Origin: Homarus americanus
Taxonomy: Eukaryota; Arthropoda; Malacostraca; Decapoda; Nephropidae
Direction: 5' to 3'
DNA length: 64,000 nt
Assembly (NCBI RefSeq): GCF_018991925.1
Contig: NW_024724368.1
Span: 1,665,319-1,729,318, forward strand
Translations under genes and position numbers: made by a program
Shown: one piece after another, positions 21,908-35,230 of the stretch
Position numbering within the stretch: the first letter of the stretch is position 1
Layout: each line of letters begins with the position of its first letter
Notes under the pieces: generated by a model
Database searches by the model: none
What the model saw: only the letters and a program-made list of their open reading frames with translations
What the model was told of the DNA's origin: nothing

Positions 21908-23391
21908 TGGATTCAACATAGTATGCCCAGAGTGAAGACTTGAAGTAGGCTTATTATTGCATGGTCGTATGTGAGCAATATCAACAACAAAATGATCTGT
22001 TCAGCTTCTAATCTTGTTTGAATAATGTATGAAAACCAGAAGAAATACGGCTGCACTTTTTTTTTTCTGTATACAGAGTACTGTTGTTATTTTTACCAGG
22101 GGACCTTTGTGACATTTATTCGTTTATTATCCACACATCTCCAGGTCTTGAGATTTTTTAATTTGTTATTGCTGACTGTCGAATCTTTATTTTTTCAAGA
22201 ATATTCAGTAAATACTAAAGTATTTTTCATTTATGACTTGACATAAGTTGAGAAATAACTGTGGAAGGAAATTCTTGGCTCTATGCCATATTCTAAGATG
22301 GCTTTTTAAGAAACTGAGCGGATGGTAAACAGCTATTAGAAACTCCTTTAAAATGCTCTCAATTTTTCAAAAGCTTTCAGGAAGTAGTATTTCAGCATTT
22401 AGGAAACTCTATGATGAAAAGGCTTTCAACTTAAAAAAAAACCATTTGGCATGTTTCGAACAAAAAATACACCACAGTACGTGGATTTAATAGAATATTG
22501 TTACCTATCAGTAGATACTGTACCTACTTTTACCGGTGCATACATTAGTTGTAAAAATTATATTTTAATTTTTTTCCTGAAAACATATTTTATGACTGAG
22601 CAAATGAGGAACAATTAGGGATTCACATGTCCGGCTAAGAAATATTCAGAGGTTGGCTAGATGTATCGTAATGGCTGTGGCTCCCATTGCATGTGACTTG
22701 TCAGGCAAGTGAGAAATGGGTTACACTGTAGCTGCACAGGTTCACGAATTTTTAGCTTCCAGTTTTGAGTGTTAACTACTTCTTACACTGGGGTGCTCTT
22801 GAGGAGTTGACTTGCCAGATCTGTTTTAGTTCTGTTGTTCTCAGGTCCAAACCTAGTGGCTTTGGTGGACTTGATAAATAAACTGTTCCTTGCTTGGTCT
22901 TAAAATGGATAAATTGTTAATTTTTGTAGATTTTAGTACAGTACAGTACAGTACAGTTGCAAAGCAGATTTTTTTAAACCACATATCTATTAATAAGCAC
23001 TGAACTATAAAGGTTACAACAAAGTAACAAAGAACAGACCAACTGTCCCAAAGGCTGATAAGCCGATAAGCGGTGCTTTGATAAATAAAGATAAAAATTG
23101 TTGAGTGTTATTAACTTTGAAGTCATCATAAGTGGAATGTTAGGTGAGTAATGAATAAAGTGTTGGGAATGATTTGTGTGTGTGTAATGCTGCTTTGTTG
23201 GAAATGCCTTACCTGGTTTTACACACTGCTTACAAAAGTTGTAATAGCCTGTTTGTACTAAGAGATACTCTTTTTTCAGATAGTATTTCAGTGTTATTTT
23301 TCTCTGCTTTTCAGATAGTGATGACAATACCAGCCTTTAGGTTTTTTGTGGAGTAGTGTTTCTTGGACTTCTCTAAACTCTACTAATCTTA
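21908..23391. other. Upstream region of IMMP2L
   Basis: AT-rich, with a short SINE/LINE-tail-like piece at about 23035-23085 (AAGGCTGATAAGCCGATAAG). At 23301-23314 a pyrimidine-rich tract and CTGCTTTTCAG form a good splice acceptor, so 23315-23391 is probably 5' UTR of the IMMP2L terminal exon, with the first exon and promoter further upstream. Confidence 0.5.
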
Positions 23392-23931
23392 ATGTTACGA
23401 GCTATTGCAGTTGGTATCCCCATTGGTCTTACCTTTGTGGATTGCTTTGGTTATGTTGCCAAGGTTGAAGGTATATCCATGCAACCAGCCTTGAACCCTG
23501 AAAATAATGGCAAGAGTGATTTTGTTTTTCTGAATCGCTGGAGTTCCAGATCTTTTCATTACAGTCGTGGTGACATGGTGTCTCTTATATCCCCTAAGGA
23601 TCCCAGCCAGAAAATCATTAAACGCATAATTGCCCTTGAAGGAGATTTAATTCGGACTATTGGATACAAAACCAGATACATACGTATTCCAGAGGGGCAT
23701 TGTTGGGTAGAGGGTGATCATACTGGCCATTCTTTAGACTCAAACTTCTTTGGACCAGTAGCAATAGGACTTATAACAGCCAAAGCCTCTCAGATTGTCT
23801 GGCCTCCAAGACGGTGGCAGTGGTTGGAGAGTGAATTGCCTGATGAAAGAATACCACTAAATTTAAGGGATGTCTCTGGAAGGAGTTTTGATTCTAGTGA
23901 AGTAATTGATTTGGTAGACATAGAAGATTGA
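23392..23931 (+). CDS. IMMP2L: Mitochondrial inner membrane protease subunit 2
   Basis: 179 residues in one exon. The protein is an S26-family signal peptidase subunit that, in the IMP complex of the mitochondrial inner membrane, removes sorting signals from proteins released to the intermembrane space. A hydrophobic N-terminus (AIAVGIPIGLTFVDC) anchors it. The box-B motif VEGISMQPALNP carries the catalytic Ser29. KIIKRIIALEGD carries the general-base Lys77, and the VEGDH..HS(L/F)DSN.FGPV block at about 106-123 is a hallmark of the family. Length and order match animal IMMP2L; it is about 15-20 residues shorter at the N-terminus. An in-frame stop lies 18 bases upstream of the ATG, so this Met is the start unless a further coding exon exists. 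A C-terminal acidic tail of about 25 residues is lineage-specific. Confidence 0.95.
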   Translation: MLRAIAVGIPIGLTFVDCFGYVAKVEGISMQPALNPENNGKSDFVFLNRWSSRSFHYSRGDMVSLISPKDPSQKIIKRIIALEGDLIRTIGYKTRYIRIPEGHCWVEGDHTGHSLDSNFFGPVAIGLITAKASQIVWPPRRWQWLESELPDERIPLNLRDVSGRSFDSSEVIDLVDIED

Positions 23932-23981
23932 AACATAGTTGAGATATATTTTTACTTTTATTAATTCTTTAGAAAAGGAAA
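23932..23981 (+). promoter_or_regulatory. 50-bp IMMP2L-ITFG2 spacer with a splice-acceptor-like site
   Basis: The spacer contains a T-rich tract and AATTCTTTAG|AAAAGG (AG at 23971-23972), a good 3' splice site 9 bases before the ITFG2 start codon. There is no room for a conventional promoter. This suggests alternative splicing from a shared leader, trans-splicing, or a bicistronic transcript. Confidence 0.55.
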
Positions 23982-25256
23982 ATGAGAGTTGTTTCATTTG
24001 TAAACCATTTAGAGCTTGAATTTGAGGGGAATATTAATAAGAATGCGATATGCCTTGGTGATGTGGACAATGATGGACAAAATGAACTTATCGTTGGGAA
24101 TGAAAATGGTGTTCTTGCAGTCTTTAAAGGAGAGAGTTCTCGTCCAGTTCGTGTAGGAACAGATCTTGGGATGGTGACAGCTATAGCAGTTGGGGATGTA
24201 TTTAACACAGGACTTAATGTGTTGGTAGTGGTCACTGGCTGTGGTTATTGTTACATATATGACTTTGAGGATGATCACCTTGGAGAATCAACAGAAAAGA
24301 AAGTGCTGCAACCAGTTCATGCTCAGCGTATCCCTTCCAATGTAAAAGTAATGTTAATTGGTGATGTAAATGGTGATGGGTTTTCAGAGATGGTTGTTGC
24401 TCTCACAGATCGTGTTGTTCGTACATACAGGTGGGTAAATTCAGGTGATGTTGTCGGGGGGAAGCCTTATGGTAAATTGATTGGTCTTAATAAATGGGAA
24501 CTAGGTGATCAAATTGGAAGCATCACATTTAATAAGTGTAAAGATGGAAGTCCATCACTTCTAGTAGCACAGCCTGGTGGTACTTACTTTACTCTGAAAG
24601 TACAACCTGCTGGCCAGGATAGTGAATTAGATCCATTTGATGAGCAGTCATCTGAATTGCTGACCAAAATGTCCCTCGATTATGAGCCACTGGCATCAGC
24701 CAGACTCCGTAATCCCAACATTCACACAGAGATTTGTGGCAATATCAGGTTGGGCAAAGTTAGACCCAGTTCTTATAGTAGTGAAGGGGATGCTAATGAA
24801 AGTGTAAAGGGTGATGCCCTTCAGTCAAACAGTGAAGGAGCTGAAGCAGCTACTTATAAAATGCCTAAAAACTTAGAGCCCAGGCAAGTTCGGTCTAGCA
24901 CAGACACTGACGAAGAGTCTTATGATGTGTGTCTGAACCCAAGGCCATCTGTTGGAGCAGGTTGTGAGTCTATTGAAGGAGGGGCTGGTTTGGCATCTGC
25001 CTATGCATTGGCTACTTTGGATGGTACTTTGATACTGGTTTATGATGGAAAAATTCAGTGGAACTTGCAAGTCGACCATCAACTTTTTGCTGTCTGTGCA
25101 CTAGATGTTACTGATAATGGCAAGGATGAAGTTGTAGCCTGTGCCTGGGATGGAAACACCTACATTGTCTGCCAGAACACTGATTGTGTTCGTTTCACCT
25201 TCCATGAACCTGTTAGTGCATTCACAGCAGGTTTATACGGTCTTCGAGGAAAACAG
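23982..25256 (+). CDS. ITFG2: KICSTOR subunit ITFG2, exon 1
   Basis: The first 425 residues of a protein of about 494. ITFG2 is a beta-propeller subunit of KICSTOR, which tethers GATOR1 to lysosomes to restrain mTORC1 on nutrient loss. The N-terminus (MRVVSFVNHLELEFEG) and the FG-GAP-like blades match the animal family: CLGDVDNDGQNELIVG at about 24-39, IGDVNGDGFSEMVV at about 126-139, LATLDGTL, VDHQLFAVCALDVTDNGKDE and VVACAWDGNTYIV. A poorly conserved acidic Ser-rich insert lies around residues 255-320. The exon ends with a complete Gln codon before GTATGC. If the donor is ignored, the frame runs 14 codons into the intron. It starts 50 bases after the IMMP2L stop. Confidence 0.95.
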
Positions 25257-27884
25257 GTATGCACTACTCTACTTACGTTTTGTAATTGTATAGATTTATA
25301 GAAATTGATCAATGTGATATACTTTATCATCAGCCTTATGTTAATGTGTATCATTTGTCTGTGAAAGTTCTCCAGAAAGACTAATAACTGTGCTCTTCCC
25401 ATTTATAACACTGCACCATGCTGTTGTGCTGTGAATCTACTCTTCCTTTTGATTATATGGTACTGCTTGTAATTATTACTTCACATTATATCTTACACAG
25501 TTTATGATAGCTACTATCGGTATGCTGTAAAAGTGAAATTGGCTTTCATTAAATGGTATACTCGTAAGTACAGTACCGGTATTCTAAAGCATTGGAACTG
25601 TTCATTTTTGCTCTTTATGTAATGGCTTGTATTTTGAGCTTGTCATATACAAATTATCTCAATCACTCATTTTACATACTGGTACCTGGGCTCAATTCTT
25701 TTATTTTATTTGTAGAAATTTCTACTTTGACGGTTTTGACTTACTCAAAGGCAAGAGACTCTTCTTACAAAATATTTTGCTTCAAGCATCTGTCTCACCA
25801 AATCGAATAGAAGGCAGAGTGTAGGTTTTAAAAGTGATTGCCATTTTTCATAATGTTTTAAATACTAAATGAAGAAAGGTTACAAGTGTTGTCAGTTCTC
25901 TACCCCCCCTCCCTTGTTCTCTACCCCCCTCCCTTGTTCTCTACCCCCCTCCCTTGTTCTCTACCCCCTTGTTCTCTACCCTCCTTGTTCTCTACCCCTC
26001 CCTTGTAGTAGAAGTTTGATGAAAGAGAGCATTTTGATTTAAATGAATTAAGTGAAAATATCCATTGAGTAATATAAACAAGTAAACATAAATGAATATG
26101 AACCTGACCGATGTAAAGTAAAAAAGTCTATTGTGTTATGTAGTGATGCAGTGAGTCATGAGTAATAACCCAAGTCTCATACATTTCCTCTAGTGAATCA
26201 GTTATCGCATGTTATCCCTATTCTACAGTTTATTATTCACTTCTGTCTCCTCACTCTCTAGGCCTACTCTCCTCCTAGCTCTTGACACCCCTTCTCCTTA
26301 ACCGCAACCACCTTCGTACACCTTCCTTCCTTCAGTTCCCGTCTCTGCCCACACCTCCGCCCTCACTCACTCACTCCTCCACCTCTGCTCTTCCTTAATC
26401 TATAAAACAAAGAAATAAGAAAGAATTCAAAGAGGAAAAGGAATTGGATATTTATAAATAAGTCCTATTCATTACATTGCAAAGAACATACATAGATTAC
26501 TAGAAAAAATGAATCGTCACTCGCTTATAGATTTGTTGGGGCTAGACTCCTTCATGTGCTATCTTACTAGTCATTTAACTTGATTTAAGCCTCACTAGCA
26601 TCTTGATTTCAAACTCTAGGGTGCTTTCTGTACTCTAGGGTGCTTTCTTTATTCATCTCCAAATTAATAGAGGTATATTTTCCTCTTCAAGACCAGACAT
26701 TTGCATCATTGGAAGATGATGAAATTCACAGAGTGCTTATAAATACAAACACAGTTGGATGTTGAGTTTGGAAACTGAGTGACTCATAAGTAAAATTCAG
26801 TACTCTCCACATTATATTAAAATTCAAGAGAGAATTCTGTATGTACTGTAATTGAAACTCAAGATGAAATGAAAATGTTTAGATTGGGATTTATCATCCC
26901 TTGATCACAGCTGAAACATTTTCTGGTAGCTACAGCTAAAAGTGACAATGGCTTAATGTCCATAACTTGGTGAGAGACCCATAAGCCACACAGACCTTGG
27001 TGGCATGCCACAAACTGATGTTTTAGATGCCTTGACATGTTGAGATATAAGGAGTTCCCTAATTAGTTTTCTGTGAAATGTGAACCATGATATTGAAGGT
27101 CATGCTTTAGTTGAGACTTATTGTATTCATTTTAAGGTGCTTTATAGAACAACACATGACTGTGTGGCTATTGGAAACACAGAAGTTGAATATTTTTTAT
27201 TACAGATGAACCCTGTACACCCTAGGGGTGCTATCAATAGTCTGTATTGACCTATAACTTCCTCCACCACCTTCCTAACTTCGATAAGATAGAAAGTTGT
27301 AGATCACTTATTGATGACTCTTGTTGTAAATTGAGAAAGGAAGTATGAAATCCCAATTTATGACCAAGAGAAAGCTAGTGAACTCTCTCTTGCTTGTGTA
27401 GAATTACAAATTTTGTAGGAACTGAAAGGTGAGGAGAATGATAATTTTATGACCGTAGATTCTTTGAATCGTGTTACTCACCTGGTCTATGAGACAACTA
27501 GTGGATAATTTGAGGTCAATCTTTGACTTGATTTGACTGGATATGAAGGTTTCCAGCAGCAAAAACATTATTTACTTGGATAATATATCTTACCTTCAAG
27601 TCATGTCAAGGCTGTCTGGTGATTCCTTAGTCTCTGCCAAGGAATGATTTCGTGGTATGGATCTCGCACATTGCTTGTTTTTTGTTTTGTTTTTTTCCCT
27701 GTCTAAAATGTGATATCGGTATCATACTTCAGTCCTTTTCTGTGCGTGCAAGCACTCTTGTTGGGTTGCAGGGGTAGCTGGAATCATTTATTTCAGTTCA
27801 GTAAAGAGTAAGCAAAAAATAAAAGCATATTCTGTACAAGTAAAACTTTTTAGGCTCATCATAACTTATTTTGTATTTTTTCAG
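25257..27884 (+). other. ITFG2 intron
   Basis: A 2.6-kb GT-AG intron. It contains a C-rich 20-bp tandem repeat at 25898-26007 and otherwise AT-rich sequence without exon-like segments. Confidence 0.8.
25898..26007. repeat. C-rich tandem repeat, about 20-bp unit
   Basis: Five to six copies of CTCTACCCCCCTCCCTTGTT, shortening to 15-17 bp in the later units. Pyrimidine-only strand character suggests it could form non-B structure. Confidence 0.9.
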
Positions 27885-28094
27885 GTACCATGTCTAGTGT
27901 ATGCTACTTTCAACAACCATATTTACCTTTATCATGACATCACCTTGGCCCCTGTGGTCACTACAACAATTACAGAAATTTTAAAGAAGGAACACAAGTA
28001 CCAGCAGCTGTTAGAGACGATTGGTGCTAGTGCCAATGATACAGCAAAGCTCAGAGAACTAAATCATTTCTTATTGTATGGAAAACTTGAGTAA
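27885..28094 (+). CDS. ITFG2: ITFG2, last exon
   Basis: After acceptor TTTTTTCAG it encodes 69 residues beginning VPCLVYATFNNHIYLYHDI, then ILKKEHKYQQLLETIG and NHFLLYGKLE. It is phase 0 and joins exon 1 without a gap relative to vertebrate ITFG2 (...CLVYVTFNQKIYVYW... in the family). Stop TAA at 28092-28094. Candidate poly(A) signals AATAAA are at about 28316 and 28907. Confidence 0.93.
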   Translation, partial: VPCLVYATFNNHIYLYHDITLAPVVTTTITEILKKEHKYQQLLETIGASANDTAKLRELNHFLLYGKLE

Positions 28095-29641
28095 TAAGTA
28101 TTACTATGTTACCTAAAGGATTTGTTTGTGCCATAACTATTATATAAAGGATGCAAGTATTAGCTTTGATTGTATGGTATAAACTTTTACTTAGATTGCA
28201 AAAGCAGTGAAAAGGGCAAATATCAAGAAGTTATAATTGAGTAAAGTACAAAACCTATACTTTGTATGAACTTTTTTAAGAGCTGCAGATATTATTTCAT
28301 TGATATGTCTTGATGAATAAATTAAGTCCTATAAGCGTGTTCATTTATGTAAGAGAAATGTTTCTGTTATTTGTCTGCCTCTGACAAGAATACTTCTCTG
28401 CTACCCTCAGTATCTATGTCTGTCGGAGTTGGTTTCTGTTACACTCTAGTTAGAATTTATGAAGACTGTGTTTGCTTCAGGGACCATGTTTGACAAGCAC
28501 AGTGGGGGAAGTATAGAGGTGAAACTTGTTGTCAGAGATATTGTGGGAAATTTTCATCTTGTACTTTAAAACATGTTACAGTTCTTTTACAGTATCACTA
28601 TATAAAGTTGGATACATTTAATCCTTGAGATTGTGATGAGCTATATTTCTTCATCAGTTCTTATACAGGTACCTATTTTGTACATAACTTTTCACTTTGT
28701 TTTAGGATATCACCATCTTATCAGTGGTGGTTTATTCTCCCAACAGGCTGAAACAGCTAGTCAAATTCCACTATGTTTGTTGTTACCCAATTCTAATCTT
28801 ATAATATTTGTCTAGCTGTATCCTGTGAAGTAACTCGAGAAATTCATTATGACTCATTAAGTAAATATTGTATATACAGTAGTTTTGTCTAAGCTATTTA
28901 AGTAAAATAAATATAAAAATTTAAACTTTGTTTATATTTCCTAGGTACAGTCGACCCTCGTTAAAATGGACTAATAGGGGGGAAGGGTGTCCGTTTTAGC
29001 CGGGGTGTGGGCAGATGTAACCATGTAGTGAGGCTGGGTTGAGGTTGGTAAAATGGAGGAAGTACTGGATGTTCCTGGAGATGGGAAGGCAGCAACCCTC
29101 TCTCCTCCACTTGCCACTCATCATTGTTGACGTCACTTTCCTCTTGTTCAAATACGTAGTCCAGGTCACTATCATTATAATCACCTTCAACATCACGATC
29201 AGTACATGCCTCTGTCAATACCATGTTCATCTTCACCCCTACCAAATAATTCAGAGAATGTCTCATCCTGATTGAGTGACCGGTACATTCACGTGCCATG
29301 GCTATTGAAAGACTACTGTGTAGTCCTGCGACCTTTCTGGGGGAAGAAACAGGAGGGTGGAGCCCCCTGGGGGGGTCCTCAAGGCCAAGTGGCAGGAAAC
29401 GTTTACATAAGATGCCAGACACCATTAGCCAACAGATTATGGTAACTAGACTCGGTTTTAAAGGTGCGGGAAAAGTATATTTGGAAAACGTTCTAGTACA
29501 GTACGTGAATGACCTGAGTTAGTAACATCGGTGATCACGTACTTGAACGTTAATGACCAGTTACCGGTTAAGAATGGAGGGGGGTTGCACCACCTATCCC
29601 TCTAGCTGAGGGATAAAAAAATTTTTGTCTACAATAATATA
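28095..29641. other. ITFG2 3' UTR and flank
   Basis: 3' UTR followed by repeat-like DNA. At about 28950-29010 a TIR-like end (CAGTCGACCCTCGTTAAAAT) begins another pogo-like element whose right end I could not find. The minus-strand ORF at 28961-29425 lies in this material and is treated as transposon-derived or spurious. Confidence 0.45.
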
Positions 29642-30798
29642 CAGGCAGACCCTGATTTATGAGGCTTTGATTTACAAGAATTCAAAGTTACAAAAAAAAT
29701 TCCTTCGCTTTGATTTACGAGCAAAAACCCTGGTGCTACAGACAAATTCTTCAGTATTTTCATAATTTTATCCTCAGTAATAATGAAAATTACAGTATAT
29801 GTTAAATAAAGCACTTTATTTTACAAGCAGCATGCTTACATAATCAGTACAGGTATTGGTTTTCCTCAATCAATGAAGAGATAACATGATCATACCTGTA
29901 TGAAGAAACAACAACAATTCAGTGCCATTTAGGTAAGAGATGAGTTTTCCTGATGTAAATGGAGATTATGAATTTTAATTGACTACCTGAGCATTTTTCT
30001 TTGGTGTATTGAATGTGCTTCTCTGTGTACAGTACTGGGCTTATATGGTATTTATACTGTACTTTGTTTCATACTGTATGATGTGAGTGCGTACCACCTT
30101 GGCATCAGTGTCTGTGCTTGTTTAAATCCGGGAAGGTGGCGCCAAGCTTACTTCTCGCATTTGGCAGGATTTTATTGTGCTTTCATAACCAAAATGACTG
30201 GTAAAGATAATTCAAGTGATTTGTGGTAATGGTAAACCTAAAAAAGCCACCCTCTAGCCACACAATGTCACCTTATGTGTCAATCACTTCAGTTTATCAT
30301 AAGTACAGCACTTACCAGTAATTTGGATTATACTTTATAGACTTAATATTGATGTACAGGTATCCCCCACGTTATGGAATCCTTGGTTACAGACTTTTGA
30401 AATTATGACTAAAAATTTGGGATAGGGAAAATTCATCTTTACGGAATTTTGGTAAATTTTTAGCCCTTAGGCCCTGGTTGACGTTCCAGAACGTCCGACC
30501 AGCGCGCCCCGGGTGACGTTCCAGAACGTCCGCCTATTCCGCCAATATTAATTATTTTTGGAAAAAGTCGATTTTTTATCAATTTATCCCTGCGGGGGGT
30601 ACTTCCAGCAGCACCCTAACCCAGGGCTTAAAGGTTAAATAAAAAAAAATGCAATTCTTAACCCAAGGGCAGCTGCAGCCCCACAACAACAACAATGGTT
30701 TTGGTCTGTTTGAATTCAGTCTCTAGCTTGTGTCCAGCTTTGCCTCTGTTCAGGACTGTATTAGGGGTACTGTACTGTACTGTGTTTTCTTATTCAAG

Positions 30799-32510
30799 AT
30801 GAGTGGAAAGAGGCCATCAAGTGCAAGTGGTAGTAAAAGACCACAAAGTTAAATGTTGTTAAAGAAGATTTGATGAGGGGGGATATACTGAGTTACATCG
30901 CCAAAACATTGGGCCTTGCTACCTCCACTGTCGGAACAAATCCATGATAACAAAGACAAAATTAGGGCTAATGCTAAAGTTGTTACTCCATTAACAGCCT
31001 GTACACTGTATTTTCATCATAGTGATGTTATGATAAGTATGAAATGCTTACTGAGTGTGTGGATTGAGGACCAGACCAAGTGCAATGTGCCCATTAACAC
31101 CATGGTAATTCAGGAAAAGGCTAAGAGTCTGAATGCAGATTTAGTTATGGAACAAGGTACTTGTTCTGATGAGAAACCCTTTAATGTCAGCAAAGGGTGG
31201 TTTGATTTTTTAATAAATGCCTAAACCTACATAACATTAAGATGGTAGGTGAAGCAACCAGTGCTGATACTGATGCTGCAAAGCGATACCCAACCGAACT
31301 AAAGGCAATCATTGAGGCTGATGGATTTACACCACAAGTGTATAACATTGATAAAACAGGCCTGCACTGGAAGTGCCTGCCTGTCAGGACATTTATTTCA
31401 ACTGAGAAGATAGCTCCTGGTTTTAAGGCTTCCAAGGATTGTGTAATGCTTCTGTTAGGGGGTAATACTACAGGAAATTTTTAGTTAAATTCCATTCTTT
31501 CAAGGGCTACGCCAAATATAGGTTACCAGTGATATGGCGCTCCAATAGGAATGCATGGATGACTGCCAGCCTCTTTCAAGATTGGTTCACAAACTGGTTT
31601 CTCTTTAGTAGAAAGGTAAAGTAACCACAAAATATTTCCAACAAGGCCTTGTTATGGTTTGATAATGCTCCCATCTACCCTATTAACCTTAATGACCTTT
31701 CCAGTAATATTAGGGTTGAATACCCGCTCGAGTACACAACTTCCCTGCTACAGCCTGTGGATCAAGGTGTGATTACCACTGTTTACCAGCTTTAAGGCAT
31801 ACTATTTACATTGGACATTTAGACAACTTATAGCTGCAATTGAGGGCGAGGATCAACAATCAGTCTGGGATATCTGGAAGAAGTTTAACATCGTGAATGT
31901 TGTAGAAAACATTGCTGAGTCATGGGATGAGGTCAAATTTTCAACATTGACTGGTGTGTGGAAGAACATCTGGCCAGAATGTATCCACGATTTCCAAGGT
32001 TTTCCTCAGGTTGAGACCTTGAATGAGGTGCATCAGGAAGTTATAACTGGCAATGGTGCAGGGTTCAAGGATGTGGATCATGGTGGTGTGGTCGAGTTGT
32101 TGGAGTCACACAGAGAGGATCTGTCCAATGAGGAACCTGATGCTAATGGAACAGAAGTGAGCTGCTGGTGAGGAAGAAGAGGATACCTGTACAGAAGTTC
32201 CATCTACAGAATGTGAATTGGCAACAAAAGTTTTGACTAAAGCGATTAGTCAACTGGAAGATGTGATGCAAACCTTTGAGACTCACAATCCAGATTGTGA
32301 ACACAGCCTCAAGTTTGCAAGAAGATTGGAGAATAAGAGCAATTTTAAGGAGCTGTACACTGAAAAATTGTGCTGTCAACGATAGATGATATTAGACAAG
32401 TTCTTTGCCCCAAAACCACAGCCAGCAGCAAAAGATGATGATGATGAGCCACAGGGAGAGGCAGTCATCCTCTATCTCCCTTCCAGTAACTCCAAATGCA
32501 CCCACCTCAA
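30799..32510 (+). pseudogene. Tigger transposase pseudogene (pogo superfamily, DDE_1)
   Basis: Recognisable from MSGKRPSSASGSKRPQS through the helix-turn-helix remnant (YIAKTLGLATSTVGT), the CENP-B-type domain (CLLSVWIEDQTKCNVPIN and KAKSLNADL) and the DDE catalytic part (VYNIDKTGLHWKCLP, which contains the first Asp in N-I-D-K-T-G-L; then YRLPVIWRSNRNAWM and WFDNAP-like wording). The C-terminal acidic tail is at 31893-32380. Several frameshifts and stops separate these blocks, so no functional enzyme can be made. Confidence 0.85.
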
Positions 32511-32701
32511 CTTAACTCAACACTCAATATCGTTTCTGGTAAGTAAAATTTGAGTGTTTTGTGCATTTATTATTATGCTACAACATGAATGACTCTTTGT
32601 ATGTGGTTAAAACTGTAAATTTTTATACATATACAGTATGTGATTTTATTAAATTTTTAGGCCTCAAAAAATTTCCATAGGAACACATCTTGACTTATAT
32701 A

Positions 32702-33539
<838 letters not shown>

Positions 33540-34091
33540 TACTGTAATGGGAGTCAATGGGAAAAATGGTTTTGCGTTACAGAAAGATTTTCAGGAACAG
33601 AACTCTTCTGTAACCCGGGGATGTTTGTAATTCAATATTATTATACTGTACTGTATTTATCAGACGCATTTACAGTACTATAATCATTGTTTATAAAAAA
33701 AATACCAAAAACATGTTCAGTATCATTTTATGTTTTTTCATAGAGAATGTATCACATATATAATATGAGTGAATAGGAATTTTTTTTCTATTTATGAAAT
33801 TTTGATTTATGAGACTTTTTTTATGAACACAACCCTCTTGTAATTTGGGTTCTGCCTGTACATATATAATACATCATTTGCCTGGCTGTCAGGTTGTAGG
33901 TAATATACCTTCTGGAATTAGAGGGATAAATAGAAAATGAGATCGAATTACATTTATGTTGTGTTCTGGCTGCAACTCTTGAGTGCCTATAGTTTGTGTC
34001 GCCTATCATTTTGACCACTTTTTGACTCAAGTTTCGATGTGGATTTCCTAAGTTAGACGTAAAAAACCCAAACTAAATCTACAGTGTAGTA

Positions 34092-35230
34092 CAGGTTGTA
34101 CCTCTCTAGTCCGGCAACCTCGGGACCTGACCGGTGCCGGACCATGGAAATTCACTCTTTTCCTGGATAGATAGTGACTTGTGCATACACTTGGAGCACT
34201 AGCACCACTTTCACAGCTTCGTGGTCTCTTTGAAGATATATTGAAGGGTTAAATGTTGTACAGTAGGTTCTCAAATTTCGCGAGTTTTTAATTCGACGTT
34301 TTTTATTTGGACACAAAAAAAACACTGCACAATTTAAAATTTCGACGGCGAAAACTCGAATTTCGATGGGTTTGAGCGGCCCGCCAACGTTCATACATGC
34401 ACAATTGTGTAAACAGCATCATTTCTCGATGTATAAAACATTCATTATTGTTTATTACTGAATGTCTGTTTGATTGAATTAATGTTTATGTGCGCAAAAT
34501 GAACAATACAATTCATTAATAATACGTAGAATATTAAAACACACGAGGAGACGAGACGGTATTGTTTTCATTAATGTTTACAAAACCAGTGACTGATTGG
34601 TTCTACATATAAAACTGAAGAAAATAAGACCCTGGTTGTAGCTGTAGTAAAATTAATATGGTTGTTTTAAGTACTGTTATTTAATGTTAATAAATGGAAC
34701 ATTGGAAGTAGCTAACCATTAATGGTAAAGAAAAAAGTGAGATCACGTATGTAAGTGAGCACATGTGTAAACATATCGTCATTACTCTACATAAGGATAT
34801 GAAAGCAACACTTATTTACTGTTCAGTATATTTTAATTAATGTTTCTGAATTTAAAACAAAAATTCTACCCATCAGTGGTGGTAAAGCTGAAAACATAAA
34901 GACAGCCAATATTGTTGTGTGTGTTTTCACTCGGATGACGAAGTTGACAAGCCTCAGGTTCAACTCTAGCTAAAGCTGTAGAACATAAGAACTTTTCTGT
35001 GTTGTTTTTAGTTTTTATTTAACTTTATCTGTGTTATTTTTGTTGGTTTATTAGGATGTTGCTTTATTACAGGTAGCAATTCGCCAAAAAAGTAGGGTAA
35101 AGAAGGCCAAATTTAGACAAACATCGAAAGTACCAGACTCAAATTAATTTTCTCCATGGGCAAACTAAAATCGTTCCGGACCTTGGGAGTTTCCGGACCA
35201 CAGAATGCCGGACTAGAGAGGTACAACCTG
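34092..35230. mobile_element. TIR element, 1.1 kb, pogo-like
   Basis: Ends CAGGTTGTACCTCTCTAGTC and (GACTAGAGAGGTACAACCTG) are about 25 bp of inverted repeat, flanked by TA. Another TIR-like start (CAGTAGGTTCTCAAATTTCG, preceded by TA) lies inside at 34261, suggesting a further partial insertion. No coding capacity. Confidence 0.88.

Noticed and set aside
28961..29425. 154-codon minus-strand ORF with an acidic segment
   Set aside because: It overlaps a TIR-like end and reads like transposon debris; no family recognised.
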